DNA from: a bacterium
Lineage (GTDB): Bacteria; Patescibacteriota; Microgenomatia; Daviesbacterales; UBA10151
Direction of reading: 5' to 3'
DNA length: 39,798 bases
Assembly (NCBI GenBank): GCA_030647265.1
Contig: JAUSJM010000021.1
Span: 1 to 39,798, forward strand
Below, in pieces: positions 16,315 to 24,570 of this stretch. The position numbers and the translations under genes are program-made. Under the pieces are notes generated by a model that saw only the letters and a program-made list of their open reading frames with translations, was not told the origin of the DNA and did not search any database. The stretch's first letter is position 1. Each line of letters opens with the position of its first letter.

Positions 16315-17514
16315 TTACACCTTTTCGGAGAGCAAACCCTCCGATAGCACCCCGTTGTGAGGAACTTTGGGCAAACTTATATAAAAGGTTGTTCCTTTAC
16401 CCTCCTCACTCTCAAACCAGACCTTCCCTCCCCAGCCTTCAATATAAGATTTTACAATAAACAGTCCCAACCCGTTACCTTCCGTGCGGCTATGGGCAGC
16501 GTTTGAGGCACGGAAGAATTTAGAAAACAACTTTCCTTGCTCTTTTTTAGGAATCCCAATGCCTTTATCGTGAAAGCTTAAATTTACAAAATCATCCTTA
16601 AAATCAACCCTCACCACTACCTTTTCCCCGAAGCGGTTATACTTTACGGCGTTTGAGATAAGGTTTTGCACTACATCTCTCAGCCTTTGGCTATCGAGGA
16701 AAATTTTGGGAATTCTCGATGAGCCAATTTTGAGCTCAACTCTCTCCGATCTTTCTACGGTGCTAAACTCCACCTCTCTGATAACATCTTTGATCACCTC
16801 TACCACATCCACCTTGCTGGGCTGCTCGGGAACACGGCCCTGATCTATCCGGGAAACAGTAAGAAGATTACTTACTAAAATAATCATCCGTTGTGTGCCC
16901 TGGTAAACCTCCATCAGAGTCCCTCTGATCTTCTTAGAAAGTTCTCCCATGTCACCGTTAAGCAGCATCTCGATATTCCAACGCATGCTCCCCAAAGGGG
17001 TGCGCAGTTGGTGGGCAGCGATAGACAAAAACTCCGTTTTGACCCGGTCTGCCTCCTTGCTGGGAGTAACGTCATGAACTACAATAGCTGCTCCCAAAAT
17101 CTCCCCGGCATCAGACCTGACGGGATTAATAAACATCTCATAAATGGAACTGTCCAGGCAAAGATCATCAATATAAACAGAAACTCCGCCGCTTAAAACT
17201 TCGTCCAGTTTCTTCCCCAAATCCAGTTCGGTACAATCAAAAGTCTGGAAAAAACTCTCGATAGTAGTATCTTTAGAAGAGAGGCCGATAATGGTTTCCA
17301 AAGCCGGGTTAGTTAAAAGCACCACTTTACCACCGTCACAAACCAATAAGCCATTGGTAATACTTTTTAAAACATCAGCCAGCCTGGGAAAGCGGTGCAA
17401 GGCAGGAAGAGGTTGTTGAAGCATGGCAGCTACACTGTTAGCCTTTGGAGCACCATTCTGAGAACTGCTTTTTCCGAGAGCTTTTAAGATACGGTGGTAG
17501 AGATGCCCAGGCAT
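16315..17514 (-). CDS. Soluble PAS-containing sensor histidine kinase
   Basis: 399 residues, no transmembrane helix. PAS domain about 45-150 (ITNGLLVCDGGKVVLLTNPALETIIG); HisKA with phosphoacceptor H168 (SIAAHQLRTPLGSMRW); HATPase_c with N box NLISNAVKYNRFG (284-296), G1 DKGIGIP and G2 GNGLGLFIVKSY. It should autophosphorylate at H168 and pass phosphate to D58 of the adjacent receiver. First gene of the pilus operon. A cytosolic sensor suggests response to an internal signal such as redox or energy state. Confidence 0.93.
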   Translation of the reverse strand: MPGHLYHRILKALGKSSSQNGAPKANSVAAMLQQPLPALHRFPRLADVLKSITNGLLVCDGGKVVLLTNPALETIIGLSSKDTTIESFFQTFDCTELDLGKKLDEVLSGGVSVYIDDLCLDSSIYEMFINPVRSDAGEILGAAIVVHDVTPSKEADRVKTEFLSIAAHQLRTPLGSMRWNIEMLLNGDMGELSKKIRGTLMEVYQGTQRMIILVSNLLTVSRIDQGRVPEQPSKVDVVEVIKDVIREVEFSTVERSERVELKIGSSRIPKIFLDSQRLRDVVQNLISNAVKYNRFGEKVVVRVDFKDDFVNLSFHDKGIGIPKKEQGKLFSKFFRASNAAHSRTEGNGLGLFIVKSYIEGWGGKVWFESEEGKGTTFYISLPKVPHNGVLSEGLLSEKV

Positions 17515-17522
17515 TACCTTAT

Positions 17523-17551
17523 ATTAACATAGAAAGTTTGCCCTGTGACAA
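17523..17551 (-). promoter_or_regulatory. Promoter of the pilus operon
   Basis: Minus strand TTGTCA (17546-17551), 17 bp, GTTAAT (17523-17528). The ATG at 17514 follows within about 9 nt. The -10 is weak. Confidence 0.45.
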
Positions 17552-17607
17552 GAGATCTCAAAGACACCGCCCCTTAACAGGAACTATGTTCCCGCCGGTA
17601 AATATCA

Positions 17608-17613
17608 TATAAT
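17608..17613 (+). promoter_or_regulatory. -10 box of the site-2 protease gene
   Basis: Perfect TATAAT ends 6 nt before the ATG at 17620. No convincing -35 is seen. Leaderless transcript expected. Confidence 0.5.
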
Positions 17614-17619
17614 CTTCTG

Positions 17620-18267
17620 ATGGACCCAACCATTTTGGCTTTAGGAATAGTTATCCTGCTTTTCTCAGTAATCCTTCATGAAGTGATGCATGGCTTTGTG
17701 GCCTTAAAGTTTGGAGACAGGACAGCAGAACTGGCCGGGAGGCTAACCTTAAACCCTCTTCCCCATATTGATCCTGTAGGAACAATTTTAGTCCCAGCAA
17801 TTTTAATTTTACCTGCAGTTTTAGCTGGAGTTTCCCCCAGTTTTGTTTTTGGGTGGGCCAAACCGGTTCCGGTAAACCCTTTTAACTTTAGGGATATTAA
17901 AAAAGGAGAGCTTTTTACCTCGGGAGCCGGAGTAGCAGCTAACTTTGGACTGGCAGTAATAGCAGCTTTAATTTTTCATTTACTACCTGCTACAATCAGT
18001 CCTCTTTTACCGGGACTTTTAAGCTTTGTGGTCCAGATCAACCTTCTTTTGGGCCTCTTTAATCTTTTACCTCTTCCACCTTTAGATGGATCAAAGATTT
18101 TAATGACCTTCCTTCCACCAAAATTGGCTGCTCAGTACCAGGCTATAGAAAGATATGGGCTGTTTATTTTAATCCTCCTCTGGTTTATCCCCCTTGGTAA
18201 TACTACTATCCTGGGCTTTGTTCTTGGTACATCCCTGGGTCTTCTCCATTCCCTTTTAGGAGTCTAA
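17620..18267 (+). CDS. Site-2 protease family membrane metalloprotease (M50)
   Basis: 215 residues, almost entirely hydrophobic helices. HEVMH (20-24) supplies the zinc ligands and catalytic Glu. The second site NLLPLPPLDGSK (about 148-159) carries the metal-binding Asp D156. Compact members like this lack a PDZ domain and cut substrates within the membrane, often anti-sigma factors or signal peptides. The substrate is unknown. Divergent from the pilus operon, so a link to pilin-leader turnover is possible but unproven. Confidence 0.93.
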   Translation: MDPTILALGIVILLFSVILHEVMHGFVALKFGDRTAELAGRLTLNPLPHIDPVGTILVPAILILPAVLAGVSPSFVFGWAKPVPVNPFNFRDIKKGELFTSGAGVAANFGLAVIAALIFHLLPATISPLLPGLLSFVVQINLLLGLFNLLPLPPLDGSKILMTFLPPKLAAQYQAIERYGLFILILLWFIPLGNTTILGFVLGTSLGLLHSLLGV

Positions 18268-18307
18268 AAACTATTATCTTTCTCTCCAAGATGACATAAC
18301 ATTGGGT

Positions 18308-18336
18308 TTGAAAAACACCATCAAATATCCTAGAAT
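18308..18336 (+). promoter_or_regulatory. Promoter of the unknown gene at 18345
   Basis: TTGAAA (18308-18313), 17 bp, TAGAAT (18331-18336); the ATG at 18345 follows after 8 nt. No Shine-Dalgarno. Confidence 0.7.
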
Positions 18337-18344
18337 ATCCTTCT

Positions 18345-19400
18345 ATGAGTAATCCTGACCACGAGAACGATAACCATGTAGAAGATCCACAAAAGAGAGA
18401 GCTAATAGGTTTAGTCCTCAAGACAACAGCATTAGGCATAGTCTTGTCCAAAATAGGACTTGCCTATACCACTTACCAAACCCTAACCTCAAAATCTCCA
18501 GGAGAAGGAACTATCCCTGTAACTAGTGGCACCACTTCCCTTGCTATTTTTAATCCAAGAAGAGCTTTGGGTGTGTGGAGTAAAGAAGAGGTAGAAGCCT
18601 TGGCAAAATCAATGATGGAAGAAAGTGATCTAAATGATATTGCTGTTGCAGGTCAAGTCCTCCTTAAAAACCAACAAAGAGAACCTTCCTTTTCTGAATT
18701 CACTCCACTATTTGCCGATACTCCTTTAGAAATACAAACCACATACCAAGCACCAACAGTTGGTACGACAGAAAACCCAATCCTTGGAGGTAAACTCATG
18801 CGAGGTGGTCCAGGTAGCAGTATTAGAGAAATTGGAAACCGCCTAGAATTTTCTCTCCGAGGCCGAGAACAATCTACTCCCCCATTACCATTTGCTGCAC
18901 CCACCCAACTTGAACTCTACAGAATAAGGGTTCCTCAAGAAGACACTACATTTCCACCGCTAATTTTTAAGCTGTTCATGGCTAAAGAGGTCTTTAACGC
19001 CCGCGCTTATGATGCTACCTCTAGGTATCTGGCAAACAAATTGTATGAATTCTATATTCCACCCAAAGATACTCAGCAGGAAAGAGCAGTCAGGGTAGCC
19101 ACAATGAGAGGAGTAAATGGGATGTTACCGCCCTCCTTCTTAGCCGATATTTGGGGCCACTTCTATCTTGTTCCAAATTTTACTAAGGCTTTAACAGAGG
19201 GAAAAATCAAAAAGGAGAATCTCGATCTGTTAGTAATCTTTAAAGATTCCTCCGATTTTTTCTTAAAGACTGGTTTGCTTCAAAAGAAGGATGGTAATTA
19301 TGTTTGGGATAATTCAAATCAAGGAGGATTTTACCAACTCTGGGAAAATCAAGCTACCAATATCGTTGATCGTTATTTCCCTCACTTATTAACAAGATAG
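18345..19400 (+). CDS. Protein of unknown function with a weak N-terminal helix
   Basis: 351 residues. A moderately hydrophobic helix lies at about 24-42 (LIGLVLKTTALGIVLSKIGL) after a very acidic/polar start, so it may be a single-pass membrane protein with N-in topology. The remainder is soluble, with Pro/Thr-rich stretches (about 50-65 and 120-185) and a helical C-terminal half. No catalytic motif recognised. A good promoter and normal codon use support it as a gene. Confidence 0.78.
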   Translation: MSNPDHENDNHVEDPQKRELIGLVLKTTALGIVLSKIGLAYTTYQTLTSKSPGEGTIPVTSGTTSLAIFNPRRALGVWSKEEVEALAKSMMEESDLNDIAVAGQVLLKNQQREPSFSEFTPLFADTPLEIQTTYQAPTVGTTENPILGGKLMRGGPGSSIREIGNRLEFSLRGREQSTPPLPFAAPTQLELYRIRVPQEDTTFPPLIFKLFMAKEVFNARAYDATSRYLANKLYEFYIPPKDTQQERAVRVATMRGVNGMLPPSFLADIWGHFYLVPNFTKALTEGKIKKENLDLLVIFKDSSDFFLKTGLLQKKDGNYVWDNSNQGGFYQLWENQATNIVDRYFPHLLTR

Positions 19401-19458
19401 CTATCTCCCTAACAGACACATCAAATAACCAACATGTTTTTAAGGTATCATCCCACCG

Positions 19459-19486
19459 TTGACTTTTGATCTTATAAGAATATAAT
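19459..19486 (+). promoter_or_regulatory. Promoter of the unknown gene at 19497
   Basis: TTGACT (19459-19464), 16 bp, perfect TATAAT (19481-19486). The ATG at 19497 gives a leader of about 4 nt. Confidence 0.8.
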
Positions 19487-19496
19487 TAGTTCGTAA

Positions 19497-20126
19497 ATGG
19501 CAGAATCAATTAAACCAACACCAGAAGAAGTAATTTCTGCTCTCCCTAATATTCCAGACAAACTCAGATTAGTCCAGGCTTTTATAACCCACACTATCCC
19601 TGGAACATATCTTACAGACGAGAGAGAGGTATATACTTACAGTGAAGTGGAAGGAAACCCTAAAGCAGCAGGTTTGGTCCTCTTTTCTCGAGGCGATAGA
19701 CTACTCACCCTAGCAATGTACCGTTTTCAAGATATGTCTTCTGTGGCAACACCAATAGATTTAGACCAACTTTATAAGAGTGGTGTTGATAGTCTTCATT
19801 CTGGCTATTTGGGGTGTGTGGAAAATCACTATGAAGACAACGGAAGGCCAGGACCAATGAGAATATCCTTAGGTCATGGGCACCAAGGGCTTAGACTTAA
19901 TTCCTCCTTTACCTTTTGGGCACTACAGGTTGCTTCAGATTGTATTAAACCAACACATACCAAACCACCTCGACGTACCCTCACAACTATTACTACTCCT
20001 CAAGGACTAGAATTTGAACTGAATCTTAGAAGTAATCCTGCAGGCCTTTCAGAGGAAGAGTTAGAGGTCGTAGGTGCCATAACAAAAGCAGAAGTAGAGA
20101 TGGTATTACGGCAAGAACACACTTAA
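19497..20126 (+). CDS. Protein of unknown function
   Basis: 209 residues, soluble, mixed alpha/beta by eye. N-terminal helix-rich region (TPEEVISALPNIPDKLRLVQAF), a central DNGRPGPMRISLGHGHQGLR stretch with His and Gly that could be a loop or active region, and an acidic C-terminus. I do not recognise a family. Its own strong promoter, no coupling to neighbours. Confidence 0.75.
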   Translation: MAESIKPTPEEVISALPNIPDKLRLVQAFITHTIPGTYLTDEREVYTYSEVEGNPKAAGLVLFSRGDRLLTLAMYRFQDMSSVATPIDLDQLYKSGVDSLHSGYLGCVENHYEDNGRPGPMRISLGHGHQGLRLNSSFTFWALQVASDCIKPTHTKPPRRTLTTITTPQGLEFELNLRSNPAGLSEEELEVVGAITKAEVEMVLRQEHT

Positions 20127-20134
20127 AAGCCACA

Positions 20135-20392
20135 TTAACCATACAAGTTACTGTGAGAGTCTATAGCCATAAACATAATTTCATCGCTGCTTTTTCTGTA
20201 AATAGCCCTTAAATCTCCTGTAATGTTAATACTTCTGTATCCTGAATAATTCCCTTTTAAGGTATGATTATTGAGAACAGGCTCAAATTCATCCTTCTCA
20301 AAGAGTAAAATCTTTTCAGTAAATTTTCTTTTTATCTTATCAGACAGCTTTTTGAAATCCTTTTTAAAATCCCTGTGGTAAGAGATGTTCAT
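20135..20392 (-). CDS. RelE/YafQ-type mRNA interferase toxin
   Basis: 85 residues. The RelE fold is indicated by FKKDFKKLSDKIKRKFTEKI, LKGNYSGYRSINITGDLRAIYRK and a short C-terminal strand with an Asp-His-Ser stretch. Such toxins cleave ribosome-bound mRNA. It overlaps the antitoxin by 4 bp. Confidence 0.9.
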   Translation of the reverse strand: MNISYHRDFKKDFKKLSDKIKRKFTEKILLFEKDEFEPVLNNHTLKGNYSGYRSINITGDLRAIYRKSSDEIMFMAIDSHSNLYG

Positions 20393-20664
20393 GGAGAATT
20401 AAGAGCTTCAAGAAACTCCTTGGCAGTTTTATAGCGAGGGGATACATTACGCCCATGTTTTATATCTTCCTCTACCTTTTCTATAAGCTTCTCCAGTTTA
20501 GGTGTCATTTGGGGAATGTCGGAAAAAACAACCTCTCTGGTACGGATAAAGTTTCTTAAAGCGGCGTTAATAACATCAGTTAAAGTCAAGCCTAAATCTT
20601 TAGCCGCCCTTTGGGCATTTTTCTTTACTTCCTTATTAATTTTAATATGAATCACTGCATTCAT
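20389..20664 (-). CDS. RelB/DinJ-type antitoxin
   Basis: 91 residues. The N-terminal ribbon-helix-helix is clear (VIHIKINKEVKKNAQRAAKDLGLTLTDVINAALRNFI). The C-terminus (PRYKTAKEFLEALN) is a common RelB tail that wraps RelE. It should bind as dimers to the palindrome overlapping its own promoter. Confidence 0.92.
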   Translation of the reverse strand: MNAVIHIKINKEVKKNAQRAAKDLGLTLTDVINAALRNFIRTREVVFSDIPQMTPKLEKLIEKVEEDIKHGRNVSPRYKTAKEFLEALNSP

Positions 20665-20701
20665 GTAACCAAAGTATACACAATGGTTACATTTTTGTCA
20701 A
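20664..20701 (-). promoter_or_regulatory. relBE-type promoter with palindromic operator
   Basis: Minus strand TTGACA (20696-20701), 17 bp, TATACT (20673-20678); start codon at 20664, about 8 nt after the -10. Perfect 8-bp inverted repeat TGTAACCA (20664-20671) and TGGTTACA (20684-20691), 12 bp apart, brackets the -10 box. This layout gives direct autorepression. Confidence 0.88.
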
Positions 20702-20732
20702 GGCCAAACTTACTCTCCCACCGTAGAAAAGT

Positions 20733-21959
20733 TTAAACCCATTTCTTTTTTAGTAGTTCAAATTGGTGATCAATAATTGCTTCTCTAATTGATTTGACAA
20801 GATTTACTATAAAGAAAACATTATGAATAGTAGCCAGTCTGTAATATAAAAGTTCCTTAGCTAAATAAAGATGCCTCAGGTAGGCTTTAGAAAAATTTTG
20901 GCAGGTGTAACAGGAACATCCCGGATCAACAGGCCTGGGATCAGCGGTAAATTCTGCCCGGGAAATGGAGAGAGTGTACTTATTAGAAACCTTTCCGCCG
21001 TTTTTAGGGCCTATGTAGAGGCTTCCATTCCTGGCACGTCTCATGGGAGCCACACAATCAAACATATCTATCCCTCTTTCTATACAGGCAAATAAATCTC
21101 TCACCTCCCCGATTCCCAAAGCATGTCTGGGGAGACTAACCGGTAGTAATGGAACAACCCAGCTTATAGTTTGATCAATAGCTTTGGCTGCAGCCCAATC
21201 AGCTTCTGTCCCAAAAGATCCTCCAATGGAAATACCAGCAAAGTCTTGTCCTGTCACCCATCTAGCCTCCTGAACTCTCACTTCTTTATCAAAAACCCCC
21301 TGTAAGATCCCAAAAAGCTGCGGTCCTATTCCTCTTTCCCCTTCAGTCCTTACCCCCTTCCTAAAGTATTCCTCAGATCTTATCTCCCACCGGTGGGTTC
21401 TTTCCAAAGATTGTTTAACATATTCTGGACCATGGAGTGGTGATAACAGCTCATCCAGAACTAGACAGATATCTGAACCTAAATCAAGCTGAATTTCCAT
21501 CGATTTTTCCGGGGTTAGAAGGTGTTTACTGCCATCCAAATGGGAAACAAATTGTACTCCCTCTTCAGTAATCTTACTAACCAACGGCCCCCTTGCCAAA
21601 CTCTCATCTCTATTATTTTCCGAGCGACCTATTTTTTTGACCCCGTGTTCGATCATCGCCCCTAAGGAAAAGGCCTGAAATCCCCCAGAATCAGTGAGGA
21701 TTGGTCCTTCCCACCCCATAAATTGATGGAGGCCTCCCATTTTTTTAATTAGTTTGTTTCCAGGTCTTAAATAGAGGTGATAAGTATTCCCCAAAATAAT
21801 CTGAGTACCACAGTTTCTCAGATCCTCTGGATCCAAAGCCTTCACTGTCCCCTGGGTTCCCACCGGCATAAAAACCGGAGTCTGAACTTCCCCATGGGCT
21901 GTTTTTAACACCCCAGCCCTGGCTTTCCCCTCAGTAGCTACCACTTTAAAATTAGACAT
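20733..21959 (-). CDS. tgt: Queuine tRNA-ribosyltransferase
   Basis: Exchanges G34 of tRNAs with GUN anticodons for a queuosine precursor. 408 residues from the ATG at 21959. D90 (ILTDSGGFQ), GILQGVF, the DMFDCVAPMRRARNG stretch around 298-312 with the nucleophilic Asp, and zinc ligands C348, C350, C353 and H379. About 25 residues longer than usual because of an insertion near 102-130 (GVKKIGRSENNRDESLARG). No queuosine synthesis genes nearby, so the base is probably salvaged. Promoter TTGAGT (21989-21994)-17-TATTCT (21966-21971). Confidence 0.95.
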   Translation of the reverse strand: MSNFKVVATEGKARAGVLKTAHGEVQTPVFMPVGTQGTVKALDPEDLRNCGTQIILGNTYHLYLRPGNKLIKKMGGLHQFMGWEGPILTDSGGFQAFSLGAMIEHGVKKIGRSENNRDESLARGPLVSKITEEGVQFVSHLDGSKHLLTPEKSMEIQLDLGSDICLVLDELLSPLHGPEYVKQSLERTHRWEIRSEEYFRKGVRTEGERGIGPQLFGILQGVFDKEVRVQEARWVTGQDFAGISIGGSFGTEADWAAAKAIDQTISWVVPLLPVSLPRHALGIGEVRDLFACIERGIDMFDCVAPMRRARNGSLYIGPKNGGKVSNKYTLSISRAEFTADPRPVDPGCSCYTCQNFSKAYLRHLYLAKELLYYRLATIHNVFFIVNLVKSIREAIIDHQFELLKKKWV

Positions 21960-21965
21960 CAAAGA

Positions 21966-21994
21966 AGAATATCACGCCAGCTCCTAAGACTCAA
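21966..21994 (-). promoter_or_regulatory. tgt promoter (leaderless)
   Basis: Minus strand TTGAGT (21989-21994), 17 bp, TATTCT (21966-21971); ATG at 21959 follows after 6 nt. Confidence 0.65.
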
Positions 21995-22054
21995 CTTACC
22001 TATCTCTTTCGTTTTTTTCACGCTGCCCATTAAAAATTTCTTTATTATTTAGGC

Positions 22055-24151
22055 ATGGGGCTAGCCTGGGGAAATTTAATCAAAGACTTTTTTAGAATTG
22101 ATTTGACAGATATTTTGGTTTGCTTTATTTTTACCTCCCTCTTTTTAATGGTTGTTCCTATTCTAACCTTTGCTTCTTTCAGCCTGGATCTTATCACCAA
22201 AGAAGCAGTAATGAACAAAAATGATACCGGGTTGACCCTTTTGGACAGAAATGGTGTTCCTTTCTTTAATTTTTATGAAGCTAAAAACAAAACTTTTGTT
22301 CCCCTTTCCCAAATTCCCAAATCAGCTCAGGAAGCAGCTATAGCCTCGGAAGACAAAGATTTTGATTCCCACCCAGGTTTTTCTGTCAAATCCATCTTAA
22401 GGTCCCTCTATATTGACATCAATCAAAGAGATCTGGCCTATGGAGGGTCCACTTTAACCCAGCAATTGGTAAAAAATACCCTTTTAAACCCCCAAAAAAA
22501 TCTGATGAGAAAATACCAGGAAGTTATTTTGGCCCATGAGATTGAACAAAGGTATAGCAAAGCAGAGGTGTTGGAGATGTATTTAAACTCAGTTTATTTT
22601 GGGGAGGGGGCTTTCGGTATCGAAGAAGCTTCCCAAACCTTTTTTGGTAAACCAGCTGTCCAGCTGGACCTGGCAGAGTCAGCTTTCCTCATCGGGCTGC
22701 TGCCTGCTCCCTCTAAACTTTCTCCCTTCACCGGAGATCCAGAGGAAGGAAAAGTCAGACAGGTCATTGTCCTCCAAAAAATGGTGGAACAAAAATATAT
22801 CACTCTTGAGCAAAAAAGCCAGGCTGAAGCAGAAAAGCTGACCTTCCAACATCCCACCAAACCCTTCAACTCCCAGGGCTTTCACTTTGCCATGCTGGTG
22901 AGAGACCAGCTAGTCCAAAAGTACGGAGAAGAGATAGTCTCCCGTTCCGGATTCAAAGTTCGAACCACTCTGGACCTTAGCTGGCAAGACTTCACGGAAA
23001 AGACAGTTAAAGAGCAAGTCAGAAACTTAGGTCCTAACGGAGTCACTAACGGGGCAGCGGTAGTGATGGACTCCAAAACCGGTGAGGTCAAAGCCCTAGT
23101 GGGCAGTATTGATTTCCGAAACAGCAAATTTGGCCAAGTGGATGTAGCCACCTCCCCCCGTCAACCGGGCTCCTCTTTTAAACCCATTTATTACTCAGCA
23201 GCTTTAGAAAAAGGGATCATTACACCAGCCACTATCCTGCAGGACACTCCCCGAACTTTCGGCATTAATTACCGCCCCAAAGATTATGATGGCAGATTCC
23301 GGGGTCCGGTAACTGCCAGACGAGCCCTCTCTAACTCCTTAAACATTCCTTCCGTGGAGGTGATGTCCAAACTGGGAGTGCCAGAGGCTTTGGACCAGGC
23401 CCAAAAGTATGGCCTTACCACCCTCCAGGATCCCAACCAGTATGGTTTATCACTGGCTTTGGGGGCAGGAGAAGTAAAACTTTTAGAGATGACCGGGGCT
23501 TATGCTATTTTTGCTAACCAGGGTCAAAAAAACGACAATGCTACTATCCTGCAAATCAAGGATAAACAAGATCAGGTAGTTTACTCTTACCAGCCTCAAC
23601 CCCAGCCTGTTTTATCACTGGGAGCAGCCTTTTTAATCTCCTCCATCCTCTCCGATAACCAGGCCAGAAGGGAGATCTTTGGCAACACTTTAGACATGTC
23701 CCGTCCGGCAGCAGTCAAAACCGGCACTACGGAAAACTACCGGGACGCTTGGACTTTAGGTTACACTCCTTCTCTCACTGTAGGAGTGTGGGTAGGAAAT
23801 AATGATGGGAAACCGATGGACAACATCGCCGGATCTTTGGGAGCTGCCCCTATTTGGAGAATTTTAATGGAGAAGTTTTTAGCAGGAACTCCGGTAGAAA
23901 AGTTTACCCCACCATCCAATGAGATCATAATGTACAACTGCCGTGTTCAATACGGTAAAGAGGCTACCCAATCCGCTACCCTTAATGAATACTTTTTAAA
24001 AGGCTCTTCTCCAGGTTATTGTTCTCCGGTTAAATCCAATCCTACTCCCGGTATTTCACCTACCATAAGCCCTACCCCCTCCGTTTTTCTATTGACAGAA
24101 GGGGTCTTTTTTGCTATGATGAAAGTGCCCAAATCGGGCAAAGGTAGATAG
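22055..24151 (+). CDS. Class A penicillin-binding protein (PBP1-type)
   Basis: 698 residues. One N-terminal membrane helix (about 20-45). The glycosyltransferase domain has catalytic E99 (ASEDKDFDSHPG) and GGSTLTQQ (130-137). The transpeptidase domain has S373-x-x-K376 (QPGSSFKP), SLN (428-430) and KTGT (555-558). It polymerises and crosslinks peptidoglycan outside the membrane. The C-terminal tail has a Pro/Thr run (about 660-676). TATTAT (22043-22048) lies 6 nt before the ATG, no Shine-Dalgarno. Confidence 0.95.
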   Translation: MGLAWGNLIKDFFRIDLTDILVCFIFTSLFLMVVPILTFASFSLDLITKEAVMNKNDTGLTLLDRNGVPFFNFYEAKNKTFVPLSQIPKSAQEAAIASEDKDFDSHPGFSVKSILRSLYIDINQRDLAYGGSTLTQQLVKNTLLNPQKNLMRKYQEVILAHEIEQRYSKAEVLEMYLNSVYFGEGAFGIEEASQTFFGKPAVQLDLAESAFLIGLLPAPSKLSPFTGDPEEGKVRQVIVLQKMVEQKYITLEQKSQAEAEKLTFQHPTKPFNSQGFHFAMLVRDQLVQKYGEEIVSRSGFKVRTTLDLSWQDFTEKTVKEQVRNLGPNGVTNGAAVVMDSKTGEVKALVGSIDFRNSKFGQVDVATSPRQPGSSFKPIYYSAALEKGIITPATILQDTPRTFGINYRPKDYDGRFRGPVTARRALSNSLNIPSVEVMSKLGVPEALDQAQKYGLTTLQDPNQYGLSLALGAGEVKLLEMTGAYAIFANQGQKNDNATILQIKDKQDQVVYSYQPQPQPVLSLGAAFLISSILSDNQARREIFGNTLDMSRPAAVKTGTTENYRDAWTLGYTPSLTVGVWVGNNDGKPMDNIAGSLGAAPIWRILMEKFLAGTPVEKFTPPSNEIIMYNCRVQYGKEATQSATLNEYFLKGSSPGYCSPVKSNPTPGISPTISPTPSVFLLTEGVFFAMMKVPKSGKGR

Positions 24152-24360
24152 GTCTTTTGCTTTACGTAGAAGACTTTTCCTACTTGGTACGTTTGACAAT
24201 TTGAGGATGTATTTTCCTCCATCGTTGACCTCAACGGGTTGATCTGGAGTTGATGCACTATAACGGTACATCACAGGATTCCCATCTGGTGTCCAGGGGA
24301 AAAAGCCTCACAAGCACGGCCGAGTAGGATGAAATTATTTTTATAAAGAAAGTTTACCTA

Positions 24361-24390
24361 ATCCATCCCCATCATGGGATGGATTTTTTA
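24361..24390 (+). terminator. Rho-independent terminator after the PBP gene region
   Basis: Perfect 9-bp stem ATCCATCCC/GGGATGGAT with a 6-nt CATCAT loop followed by TTTTT. It separates the PBP transcription unit from the tRNA genes. Confidence 0.88.
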
Positions 24391-24426
24391 GTATAAAAGG
24401 GTTTTTGTTTCTTTTTCCCATCCTAA

Positions 24427-24437
24427 TCTGGTAAAAT
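24427..24437 (+). promoter_or_regulatory. Extended -10 promoter of tRNA-Thr(TGT)
   Basis: TCTGGTAAAAT, with TGG extension and TAAAAT at 24432-24437, 13 nt before the mature tRNA. An identical 11-mer stands at 24521-24531 between the two tRNA genes. Confidence 0.55.
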
Positions 24438-24450
24438 TAGCTCTGGAAGT

Positions 24451-24521
24451 GCCCTCTTAGCTTAGTGGCAAAGCAGCGGTTTTGTAAACCGTCGACGACA
24501 GTTCGATTCTGTCAGAGGGCT
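24451..24521 (+). tRNA. tRNA-Thr(TGT)
   Basis: Acceptor stem GCCCTCT/AGAGGGC, anticodon loop TTTGTAA with anticodon TGT at 24483-24485, T-loop GTTCGATTC. 71 nt, CCA not encoded. Reads ACA/ACG-type Thr codons. Confidence 0.95.
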
Positions 24522-24543
24522 CTGGTAAAATATCCGAGGAAGT

Positions 24544-24561
24544 TTACACTGAGGAGTGTAA
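24544..24561 (+). other. Perfect hairpin between tandem tRNA genes
   Basis: TTACACT-GAGG-AGTGTAA, a 7-bp stem with a 4-nt loop, lies in the 49-nt spacer. No T-run follows, so it is more likely a processing or promoter element than a terminator. Confidence 0.5.
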
Positions 24562-24570
24562 CGACGAAGT

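Larger units (their letters stand above)
24152..24450. other. Non-coding region with hairpins ending in a terminator
   Basis: About 300 bp with no convincing gene. Hairpins include GAGGA...TCCTC (about 24200-24220) and CGTTGA-CCT-CAACG (about 24223-24237). A strong terminator stands at 24361-24390. It is either the 3' untranslated region of the PBP mRNA or a small RNA of unknown class. Minus-strand frames (24016-24274) lack a promoter or ribosome site and overlap the PBP end, so I do not call them. Confidence 0.35.

Noticed and set aside
24016-24274. Two overlapping minus-strand frames at the PBP 3' end
   Set aside because: No promoter or ribosome site, overlap with the PBP tail, and conflicting frames. 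One reads GNPVMYRYSASTPDQ plausibly, but evidence is too weak to call a gene.
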